The translations under genes were made by a program, and so were the position numbers. A DNA stretch of 64,000 bases from contig NZ_JAEUXJ010000009.1 of the NCBI RefSeq assembly GCF_016775475.1, forward strand, positions 159,990-223,989, given 5' to 3'. The notes beneath the pieces were generated by a model. The model was not told the DNA's origin. It worked only from the letters and a program-made list of their open reading frames with translations, and made no database searches. This document shows positions 57,806-64,000 of this stretch, piece by piece; the first letter of the stretch is position 1; the number at the start of each line of letters is the position of its first letter. This DNA is from Belnapia mucosa (GTDB lineage Bacteria > Pseudomonadota > Alphaproteobacteria > Acetobacterales > Acetobacteraceae).

Positions 57806-58701
57806 AGCCGGTAGGTGGCCCGGGCGGTGTCGTGCATCACCTGCCGGCGCTCCTCCGCCGAGAGGTCGCGCAGGCATTCCAGCATCACGTCGAGCAGCCG
57901 GTCATACTCGGTCCAGAGCAGCTCGATCGGGTAGTTGCTGCCGAAGAGACAGCGTTCCGGGCCGAAGATCTCCAGCGTCTCCCGCACCACCGGGCGCCAG
58001 AGCTCGGGCGTGCAGGCGCGGACGAAGGTGCCGAGGCCGGAGAGCTTGGCGACGATATTGGGACAGGCGGCAAGAGCGCGGAGCATGGCGCGCCATTCCG
58101 CCCAGCCGGCCGGGCTGCGATCCTCCAGCATGCCGGCATGTTCCAGGATGAAGCGCGCCTGCGGATGGTCCTGCACCAGGCCGAGGGCATGCGCCGCCTG
58201 GCCGGGGAAGATCTGCAGGTCGAAGGCGAGGCCGCGGCGCGCGACCTCGGCCAGGCCGGCGCGCCAGGCGGGATCGGCCATGATGTCCGGCCGGGCGGCG
58301 AAGCGGTAGAGCGGCGTCTCATGCCAATGGAGCTGCTGGCGGATGCCGACGATGGGCCCGGCCTGCATCTGCCGGTCCAGCACCTGCGCGAGATCGGGGG
58401 CGGCAAGGTCGGCATAGCCGACGATCGCCATGGGGAAGGCCTGCCGCGCGGCTTCGGCGCGGACCCAGGCGACTTCCTCCACCTCCTCGCCGGGGGCGAC
58501 ATTGATCTGGATATAGACGGATTGCACGACGCCGCGGCGGCGGGCGGTGGTGATGAATTCCGCCGCGCCATAGTCGCGCCGCAGCGCGCCGTATTCGCCG
58601 AAGATGCGCGGCACCGGCGGACCCTGCAGCCAGGGCACGCGGGACAGGGCCCAGATATGGTGATGGGCGTCGATGATCGGTTCCATGCCGGCCTCGCTCA
58701 T
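57802..58701 (-). CDS. amidohydrolase-2 family, lactonase-like
   Basis: Predicted 299-aa TIM-barrel hydrolase. The metal motif is IIDAHHHIWALSRVPWL (HxH on strand 1), with LEHAGML and a late FGSNYPIELLW strand. This form is typical of L-fuconolactonase/L-rhamnono-lactonase and 2-pyrone-4,6-dicarboxylate lactonase relatives, so hydrolysis of a sugar lactone is likely. Its ATG overlaps the Bug receptor stop as ATGA. Confidence 0.88.
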   Translation of the reverse strand: MSEAGMEPIIDAHHHIWALSRVPWLQGPPVPRIFGEYGALRRDYGAAEFITTARRRGVVQSVYIQINVAPGEEVEEVAWVRAEAARQAFPMAIVGYADLAAPDLAQVLDRQMQAGPIVGIRQQLHWHETPLYRFAARPDIMADPAWRAGLAEVARRGLAFDLQIFPGQAAHALGLVQDHPQARFILEHAGMLEDRSPAGWAEWRAMLRALAACPNIVAKLSGLGTFVRACTPELWRPVVRETLEIFGPERCLFGSNYPIELLWTEYDRLLDVMLECLRDLSAEERRQVMHDTARATYRL

Positions 58702-59678
58702 TCGGGCTCGATCCCTGCCGCCCGGGCATTCGCCGTCCAGCGCTGCACCTCGCTGCGGATGAAGGGGGCGAATTCGGCGGGCGGCAGGAAGGCCGGTTGC
58801 AGGCCGATGCCGCCGAGGCGGCTCTGCGTCTCCGGCAGGGCGATCCAGGCGCCGGTTGCCTCCGCGAGGCGGGCCACCGCCGCCTCCGGCGTGCCGGCCG
58901 GGGCGACCAGCCCGTACCAGATCGTCACGTCGAAGCCGGGCATCTCCTCGCTCAAGGAGGGCAGTTCCGGCAGCAGCGGCGAGCGCGTGGTGGCGGTGAC
59001 GCCCAGGCCGCGGAGCTGCCCGCCCTGCATCTGCGCCAGCGCGATGGCGTAATCGGCGAAGGAGAGCGAGAGGAAGCCGGCGATGACATCGCCCGCCGCC
59101 TGCGGCACGCCGCGATAGGAGACGGCGGTGGTGGCGATGCCGCCGATGCTGCGGAGCTGGGCGATCGACATCTGCGCCGCGCCGGAGCCATAGCCCGCAG
59201 TCAACTCCCGCCCGCGGGCATGAGCGACGAATTCCTTGAGGCTGCGGGCCGGGAAATCCGGCTTCACCAGCAGCACCATGGCGGTGGTGATGACCCGCGC
59301 CACGGGGGCGAAATCCGCCACCGGATCATAGGCGAGGTTGCGGATCATCGCGACATTGGCGGCATGGGTGGTGTTGGTCGCCATCAGCAGCGTGTACCCA
59401 TCGGGCGCGCTGCGGGCGACTTCCTGCGCGCCGATGCTGCCGAGGGCGCCGCTGCGATTCTCCACCACCACCGGCTGGCCGAAGCCGTCGCGCATGTGCT
59501 GCGCGATCATCCGCGCCACTTGGTCGGGCCCGGCGCCGGCGGGGAAGGGCACGACGAGCCGGATCGGCCGGCTGGGATAGGCCTGCGCCACCGCGCCGGA
59601 GGCCGGCACCAGGAGGGAGGCGAGCAGGAGCGCCGCGCGGACAAGCCGCCTTCCGCGGCCGGGTTGCCGGAACGCCAT
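58698..59678 (-). CDS. Bug/TctC-family receptor heading the lactone operon
   Basis: Predicted 326-aa periplasmic receptor and first gene of a five-gene operon. A basic start (RGRRLVRAALLLASLL) and AVAQAYP cleavage site are followed by PIRLVVPFPAGAGPDQV and the ENRSGALGSIG loop. GGGGGAAGGA precedes ATG 59678. Tight coupling with lactonase-like and dehydrogenase genes suggests its ligand is a sugar lactone or acid fed into that route. No TctA/TctB genes are present. Confidence 0.89.
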   Translation of the reverse strand: MAFRQPGRGRRLVRAALLLASLLVPASGAVAQAYPSRPIRLVVPFPAGAGPDQVARMIAQHMRDGFGQPVVVENRSGALGSIGAQEVARSAPDGYTLLMATNTTHAANVAMIRNLAYDPVADFAPVARVITTAMVLLVKPDFPARSLKEFVAHARGRELTAGYGSGAAQMSIAQLRSIGGIATTAVSYRGVPQAAGDVIAGFLSLSFADYAIALAQMQGGQLRGLGVTATTRSPLLPELPSLSEEMPGFDVTIWYGLVAPAGTPEAAVARLAEATGAWIALPETQSRLGGIGLQPAFLPPAEFAPFIRSEVQRWTANARAAGIEPE

Positions 59679-59821
59679 GTCCTTCCTCCCCCTTGGTCCA
59701 GTCTTGCGGCTGGTGCTGCTGGTGGGCAGAATATCCGGACAAAGTCGGCCGGCGCAAGCAATGCTTCCGCTGTCGGGCCGGGCGGTTCATGCGGACATTA
59801 TCGAGGGCGGGAGACGCGGCC

Positions 59822-60214
59822 GTGGTGGATGTGGGCGAGCTGAACGAGCGCGGCCTCCGGCTGCGCAAGGCGATGTTCGGCGAGGCGGCGGTGGAACAGC
59901 GCATGCAGGCCGCCGGCGAATTCGGCGGGCCGCTGCAGACCATCATCAACGCCTATATCTATGGCGATGTCTGGTCCCGCAGCGGGCTGAGCCACGACAT
60001 GCGCAGCCTGGTCATGCTGGGCATCACCGCGGCCAGCAACCGGGCGCAGGAATTCCGCGTGCATGTGAAGGGCGCCATCGCCAATGGCTGCACCGCGGAG
60101 CAGATCCAGGACGTGCTGCTGCTGGTTGCCATGTATTGCGGCGTGCCGGCGGCGATCGAGGCGAACCGGATCGCCGCCGAGGAGCTGGGGCTGGCGCAGC
60201 CGCCCAAGGGGTAG
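59822..60214 (+). CDS. carboxymuconolactone decarboxylase-like protein
   Basis: Predicted 130-aa AhpD/CMD-fold protein. LNERGLRLRKAMFGEAAVEQ and the helix GALANGCTAEQ-like segment (VKGAIANGCTAEQIQDVLLL) match 4-carboxymuconolactone decarboxylases, with the conserved glutamate in AQEFRVH. There are no CxxC cysteines as in AhpD. GTG 59822 or 59825 after GGGAG gives the usual family length; ATG 59789 would extend it by 11 residues. It is divergent from the lactone operon and could share its control. Confidence 0.85.
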   Translation: MVDVGELNERGLRLRKAMFGEAAVEQRMQAAGEFGGPLQTIINAYIYGDVWSRSGLSHDMRSLVMLGITAASNRAQEFRVHVKGAIANGCTAEQIQDVLLLVAMYCGVPAAIEANRIAAEELGLAQPPKG

Positions 60215-60216
60215 CG

Positions 60217-60990
60217 TCAGCCTTCGGGTGCGGGTTCGCCCTGCTGCGCCTGGCCGTATTGGGCCAGCAGCGCGAACATCGCCTCGGCCGCGGCCTCGAC
60301 CTCCGCCGCCTCGGTCCCCTTGGCGACCAGCGCCACGCCGCCGCCCTTGCCGCGGTAATAGGGATAGCTGCCGAGATCGAGCTCGGGGAAGCGCGACTGG
60401 ATCGCGGTCAGGCCTTCGGCGATCTGGCCCTCATAGACATAGTCGGCATGCACGGTGTGGGAAACGACCGGCCGACCGCGCTCGAGGCCCGGCGCCAGCG
60501 TCTCGAACATCGATCGCATGATGCGCGGCACGCCGGCCATGACATGGACATTCTCCATGCTGAAGCCGGGCGCATTGGTTTCGGCGCAGCGGATCGGCAC
60601 CGCGCCGCGCGGCAGGGTCGCCATGCGCAGCCGCGCGGCGTTGAACTCCACCGGCGGGTCGCGCCGCGCGTAATCGGCCGCCATCAGTGCGCGGCTTTCC
60701 TCATGCACCTCCCAGGGCACGCCGAAGGCGCGGGCGATGCATTCGCTGGTGATGTCGTCATGGGTCGGGCCGATGCCGCCGGTGGTGAAGACATGGGTGA
60801 AGCGGGCGCGGCATTCGTTGACCGTGGCGATGATGATCTCCGGCACGTCCGGGATCACGCGGGCCTCGCGCATTGGGATGCCGAGCTCACCGAGGCGGGT
60901 CGCCAGGAATTGCAGGTTGGCGTCGCGGGTGCGGCCGGACAGGACCTCATTGCCGATGATGAGGAGGCAGGCGGTGGGATTGCTGGTCAT
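60217..60990 (-). CDS. CinA N-terminal (molybdopterin-binding-like) domain protein
   Basis: Predicted 257-aa protein of the competence/damage-inducible CinA family, N-terminal domain only. Signatures: ACLLIIGNEVLSGRTRDANLQ, FTTGGIGPTHDDIT, VMAGVPRIMRSMF and LGSYPYYRG. The domain hydrolyses ADP-ribose or FAD-type nucleotides in characterised relatives. The C-terminal NMN amidase domain found in full CinA is missing here, which is common in alphaproteobacteria. It converges with the CMD-like gene 2 bp away. Confidence 0.9.
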   Translation of the reverse strand: MTSNPTACLLIIGNEVLSGRTRDANLQFLATRLGELGIPMREARVIPDVPEIIIATVNECRARFTHVFTTGGIGPTHDDITSECIARAFGVPWEVHEESRALMAADYARRDPPVEFNAARLRMATLPRGAVPIRCAETNAPGFSMENVHVMAGVPRIMRSMFETLAPGLERGRPVVSHTVHADYVYEGQIAEGLTAIQSRFPELDLGSYPYYRGKGGGVALVAKGTEAAEVEAAAEAMFALLAQYGQAQQGEPAPEG

Positions 60991-60993
60991 GGC

Positions 60994-61025
60994 GGCTCCG
61001 GCCCTGGGTCTCTTGGGCCGGAGCC
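60994..61025 (-). terminator. hairpin between the small hypothetical gene and CinA-N gene
   Basis: GGCTCCGGCCC (60994-61004) and GGGCCGGAGCC (61015-61025) form a perfect 11-bp stem with a 10-base loop, 34 bp past the end of the hypothetical gene and just before the CinA-N start. It is either a terminator or a leader structure. No T-tract is seen. Confidence 0.5.
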
Positions 61026-61059
61026 TAGACCCTGCCGCCCGCGGCGTGCAGAGGGGGGA

Positions 61060-61323
61060 TCAGGTCTCCAGCCGCACCGTCACCGCCTGCCGCACCGCCG
61101 GGTGGCGCAGGCCGATCCGGCCCGGCGTGATCGCGGCGTGCCACCCGCTGGCGCGGGCATGCCGCATCAGGCGGGATGGGAGGTGGATGACCCCGGCCGC
61201 GGCACGGCGGCTGGAGACCACCACCTCATGGGTGTCGAATTCCACTCGCCAGCCTTCGCGCTGGGCCAGGCGGAGGAGGGTCGAGAGGACGGACCAGTCG
61301 GTCCTTTGGAGGGCGGCTTCCAT
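61060..61323 (-). CDS. hypothetical protein, 87 aa
   Basis: Not recognised. The product is a small soluble protein with mixed helix and strand, starting MEAALQRTDWSVLSTLLRLA. AGGGAAGGTGC directly before ATG 61323 is a convincing ribosome binding site, and the frame has normal composition for the region. It is divergent from the glycosyltransferase gene. Confidence 0.6.
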   Translation of the reverse strand: MEAALQRTDWSVLSTLLRLAQREGWRVEFDTHEVVVSSRRAAAGVIHLPSRLMRHARASGWHAAITPGRIGLRHPAVRQAVTVRLET

Positions 61324-61477
61324 GCACCTTCCCTAATCCATCCAAGGGCTTGCTGTTGCCTCCCTTGGCGCATTTGTGCAGCACGGCAGCGCGAGGGCGG
61401 GCGGACCCACGGGAATTGCCCTGTGCTTTCCGATCGGGCATGAGCCGGGTCGCCGGCAGGGCAAGGGATCCGATGCG

Positions 61478-62728
61478 ATGCGCGTGCTGTTCGTCCACCA
61501 GAATTTCCCCGCGCAATACCGGCATGTCGCCCAGGCCCTGGCGCAGCGCCCGGGGGTTCAGGTGATCGGCCTCGGCGAGAACCCGGCCGAGGCGCTGCCG
61601 GGGGTCCGCCATCTTCGCTACAAGCCGCCGCATCCGGGCGCCAAGGAGACGCATCGCTATGTCCGGCGCTTCGAGACGGCGGTCTATCGCGGCCAGCAGA
61701 CCGCCCGCGCCGCGCTGAACCTGAAGGAACGGGGCTTCACCCCGGATATCGTCTGCTGCCATCCCGGCTGGGGGGAGGGGCTGTTTCTCCGCGATGTCTG
61801 GCCCGAGACCAAGCTGCTGTATTATTGGGAATTCTACTACCACGCCACCGGCGCCGATGTCGGCTTCGACCCGCCCGGCGAGATCTCGATGGACGATGCC
61901 TGCCGGGTGCGGATTCTGAACGCCAACCACCTCGTCTCCCTCCAGGTGGCGGATTGGGGGCAGACGCCGACGCGCTGGCAGGCCAGCCGCTTCCCTGCCT
62001 GGGCGCGGGAACGCATCTCGGTGGTGCATGAGGGGGTGGACACCCAGGCGATCCGCCGCCGGCGCGGCGTCGAACTGACTCTGCCGGATGGCTGCCAGCT
62101 GACCGAGGGCGATGAGGTGGTAACCTTCGTCGCGCGGGGGCTGGAGCCCTATCGGGGCTTCCACACCTTCATGCGCAGCCTGCCGGAGATCCTGGCCCGG
62201 CGGCCCTCGGCGCAGATCGTCATGGTCGGCGGGGACGACCCGCATTACGGCTCGAAGCCCGCCGGGGCCGAGACCTGGCGCGCCCTGCTGCTGGCCGAGC
62301 TGGGCGACAAGCTGGACATGGCCCGGGTGCATTTCACCGGGAAGGTGCCGCATGGGACGCTGCTGGATCTGCTCAGCCTGTCCATGGCGCATGTCTACCT
62401 GACCTATCCCTTCGTCCTGTCCTGGTCGATGCTCGAGAGCATGGCGCTCGGCTGCCTGGTCATCGGCTCCGCCACGGCGCCGGTGCAGGAGGTGATCGAG
62501 CACGGGAAGAACGGGCTGCTGGTCGATTTCTTCTCCCCCGACCAGGTGGCGGATGCGGTGGTGCGGGCCCTGGCCGACCCGGCGGCGCATGCCCCGCTGC
62601 GCGAGGCGGCGCGGCGCACCGCGGTCGAGCGGTACGACCTGAAGGATGTCTGCCTGCCGCAGCATCTGGCCATGATCGAGGCGGTGGCGGCCGGGCAGCG
62701 GCCCGACCTGCCGCGGCTCACAGACTAA
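61478..62728 (+). CDS. GT4-type glycosyltransferase
   Basis: Predicted 416-aa cytoplasmic glycosyltransferase of the GT-B fold. It opens MRVLFVHQNFPAQYRHVA, with a glycosyltransferase family 4-like N-terminal domain including PDIVCCHPGWGEGLFLRDVW. The C-terminal domain carries PSAQIVMVGGDD, HFTGKVPHGTLLDLL and an EX7E-like element, ESMALGCLVIGSATAPVQE. ATG 61478 is chosen by alignment; an upstream ATG at 61376 adds an unrelated basic stretch. It is probably involved in exopolysaccharide or LPS assembly with the downstream genes. Confidence 0.9.
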   Translation: MRVLFVHQNFPAQYRHVAQALAQRPGVQVIGLGENPAEALPGVRHLRYKPPHPGAKETHRYVRRFETAVYRGQQTARAALNLKERGFTPDIVCCHPGWGEGLFLRDVWPETKLLYYWEFYYHATGADVGFDPPGEISMDDACRVRILNANHLVSLQVADWGQTPTRWQASRFPAWARERISVVHEGVDTQAIRRRRGVELTLPDGCQLTEGDEVVTFVARGLEPYRGFHTFMRSLPEILARRPSAQIVMVGGDDPHYGSKPAGAETWRALLLAELGDKLDMARVHFTGKVPHGTLLDLLSLSMAHVYLTYPFVLSWSMLESMALGCLVIGSATAPVQEVIEHGKNGLLVDFFSPDQVADAVVRALADPAAHAPLREAARRTAVERYDLKDVCLPQHLAMIEAVAAGQRPDLPRLTD

Positions 62729-62897
62729 GCGGCTGTTAATTCACACAATTTTTGGTAACAAATTGTTGAGACAGACATGCCATGCTTTTGGTCGTGACAT
62801 ATCGTGTTGCGCCGCACACTATGCTGTGAGATCAATCCCTGATTGATAGAGCGCTGATGTCGCGGATTGGGCTGCAACGCGCGGCGAAGGATCGGCC
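62729..62897. promoter_or_regulatory. AT-rich leader of the response regulator gene
   Basis: The 169-bp gap is much lower in GC than the flanks. It contains ACAATTTTTGGTAACAAATT (about 62743-62762), an imperfect inverted repeat that suggests a promoter with an operator, perhaps for the adjacent regulator. No gene is seen. Confidence 0.45.
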
Positions 62898-63602
62898 ATG
62901 GGACAGCTCGGTATCATCGAGGCAGACGCGATATTGGGCCACAGGATGGTCGGCTTCTTCGGCGAGAACGGCTTTTCAGCCGAATTGCATGAAGACGCAC
63001 GCAGCCTGCTCACCCAGCTCCCGAACCGCCCGCCCCGTGTCGTCCTGCTCGGCAAAGGCCGTGAATCGCTGACCGCCCTGCAGGTGCTGCGCCGCATCCG
63101 CGACCTGTCCCTGGTGCCCTGCATCCTGTTGGCCGACCGCGGCGACGAGCTCAGCGAGATCATGGTGCTGGAAGCCGGCGCCGATGACTTGGTCGGCCGC
63201 GACATGCCGCTGCCCGCGTTGCTGGCGCGCATCCGCGCCGTGCTTCGCCGCGCCGAATGGGGCACGGTCCAGGCCGACCCCGCGGTTGCTGTCGGCGGCT
63301 GGCGGTTGCTGCCGCAGCGGCGGGAGCTGTTCCGGCCCGATGGCTCGGAATGCGTGCTCACCACCGCCGAATTCGACCTGATGAGCATGCTGGTCGAGAA
63401 TCGCGGCAAGGCCGTGAGCCGCGATGCCATCGCCGAGACCGTGTTCCGCCGCCCCTTCCGGGCCGAGGACCGGACGGTGGACAATCTCGTGCTCCGGCTC
63501 CGCCGCAAGCTGGGCCCGGCGCAGCAGGACAGCATCAAGACCGTGCGTGGTTCGGGCTATCTCTTCGCCGGCTTCGCCGATTGCGGCCTTCGGGTCGCAT
63601 GA
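62898..63602 (+). CDS. OmpR-type regulator with degenerate receiver domain
   Basis: Predicted 234-aa DNA-binding regulator. The C-terminal winged helix (about 125-225) is canonical: LTTAEFDLMSMLVENRGKAV, DNLVLRLRRKL and SIKTVRGSGYLF. The receiver-like N-terminus keeps the fold (PRVVLL..., LQVLRRIRDLS, EAGADDLVG), but the phospho-acceptor aspartate is glycine 52, the conserved Thr/Ser is alanine 79 and the conserved lysine is arginine 101. It is thus probably phosphorylation-independent. It lies between a glycosyltransferase and a manC-type gene, suggesting control of polysaccharide synthesis. Confidence 0.9.
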   Translation: MGQLGIIEADAILGHRMVGFFGENGFSAELHEDARSLLTQLPNRPPRVVLLGKGRESLTALQVLRRIRDLSLVPCILLADRGDELSEIMVLEAGADDLVGRDMPLPALLARIRAVLRRAEWGTVQADPAVAVGGWRLLPQRRELFRPDGSECVLTTAEFDLMSMLVENRGKAVSRDAIAETVFRRPFRAEDRTVDNLVLRLRRKLGPAQQDSIKTVRGSGYLFAGFADCGLRVA

Positions 63603-63665
63603 TATCTGTCCAGTTTCCGGCCATCTTTCCGGTGTAGTCCGCCGTAGGATCTATGGAGAAGTAAC

Positions 63666-64000
63666 GTGGCGATCGTGCCTGTCATCCTGTCTGGCGGGAC
63701 GGGAACGCGGCTTTGGCCGCTTTCACGGGAAGGCTACCCGAAGCAGTTCTGGCCGCTGCTGGGTGCCGAGACCATGCTCCAGCAGACCGCGGCCCGGGCG
63801 ATGGGCGGCGAATTCGGCCCGCCCGTCGTTGTCTGCAACGAGGCGCATCGCTTCCTGGTCGCCGAGCAGCTGCGGGAGGCCAAGATCGCCGGCGCCCGCA
63901 TCCTGCTGGAGCCGGCGGGCCGGAACAGCGCCCCCGCCATCGCCGCGGCCGCCCTGCTGGTCGCCGAGCAGTCGCCGGAGGCGGTGCTCTGGATCATGGC
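63666..64000 (+). CDS. manC: mannose-1-phosphate guanylyltransferase, partial
   Basis: The gene runs off the right edge; the first 111 residues are visible. The nucleotidyltransferase start IVPVILSGGTGTRLWPLSRE, then YPKQFWPLLG and EPAGRNSAPAIAAAAL, are diagnostic of ManC/CpsB, which makes GDP-mannose from mannose-1-phosphate and GTP. Start GTG 63666 follows GGAGAAG. Whether an isomerase domain follows cannot be seen. It marks the start of a probable polysaccharide biosynthesis locus. Confidence 0.92.
   Translation, partial: MAIVPVILSGGTGTRLWPLSREGYPKQFWPLLGAETMLQQTAARAMGGEFGPPVVVCNEAHRFLVAEQLREAKIAGARILLEPAGRNSAPAIAAAALLVAEQSPEAVLWIM

Noticed and set aside
1..64000. CRISPR array, tRNA or rRNA genes
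   Set aside because: No regularly spaced repeats of CRISPR type and no tRNA cloverleaf or rRNA-like stretch were noticed; the regular repeats at 37.5-39.7 kb are coding nonapeptide repeats.

Overview
The window is about 70% GC apart from a few AT-richer gaps. It carries densely packed genes with many ATGA/GTGA stop-start overlaps, frequent GTG/TTG starts and six Bug-type (TctC) periplasmic receptors. This gene content suggests an alphaproteobacterium, probably an Acetobacteraceae (Roseomonas-like) environmental heterotroph. That assignment is inferred from style and gene families; there is no rRNA or tRNA gene in the window to fix it.

Layout. 0.1-2.9 kb: two Bug receptors and an FCD-type GntR regulator. 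3.0-8.1 kb: a five-gene polyamine-type ABC importer plus FAD amine oxidase operon, closed by a 33-bp palindrome. 8.2-11.4 kb: a four-carbon acid-sugar kinase and PdxA2-type dehydrogenase (D-threonate/D-erythronate type catabolism) with a divergent Bug receptor. 11.4-18.3 kb: a TetR-controlled NitT/TauT-like ABC system (NMT1 receptor, permease, ATPase) interleaved with a DapA-family lyase/aldolase, an NAD-binding epimerase-like protein and an acetyltransferase; two matching candidate TetR operators flank the regulon. 18.5-19.7 kb: a DUF1194 secreted protein and the decayed start of an IS5-family transposase. 19.7-23.0 kb: an enolase-superfamily acid-sugar dehydratase flanked by two Bug receptors. 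23.0-30.9 kb: IalB-like protein, a HldE protein with a ruined adenylyltransferase half, a PrpA-type phosphatase, two overlapping degenerate EAL-like proteins, an ABC-2 exporter, and a MarR/cupin pair with repeated operators. 31-37.4 kb: deformylase, aldehyde dehydrogenase, 3-hydroxyisobutyrate dehydrogenase-like protein, LysR, serine dehydratase and a histidine phosphatase.

37.5-39.7 kb: two paralogous RTX (glycine-aspartate nonapeptide) proteins without a local type I secretion system. 39.9-45.5 kb: SYLF lipoprotein, purH, carbonic anhydrase, rmuC and a CNT nucleoside transporter. 45.5-52.6 kb: AraC/VOC/cupin genes, an RpiR-aminotransferase-amino acid receptor operon with a palindromic operator on the RpiR start codon, CsbD, nitronate monooxygenase and a MaoC protein. 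52.7-55.2 kb: a PAS-PAS HWE histidine kinase. 55.2-60.2 kb: a five-gene sugar/lactone catabolic operon (Bug receptor, lactonase-like amidohydrolase, two dehydrogenases, GntR/UTRA regulator) with a divergent carboxymuconolactone decarboxylase-like gene. 60.2-64 kb: a CinA-N protein, a glycosyltransferase, a response regulator lacking its phosphoacceptor, and the start of a manC-type gene running off the right edge, which looks like the start of an exopolysaccharide locus.

The main theme is uptake and oxidation of small organic acids and sugar acids through high-affinity periplasmic receptors, each with its own regulator. The least explained items are a ~105-nt structured repeat present twice with compensatory stem changes, the EAL-like pair, the altered HldE, the phosphorylation-independent response regulator and the RTX pair.
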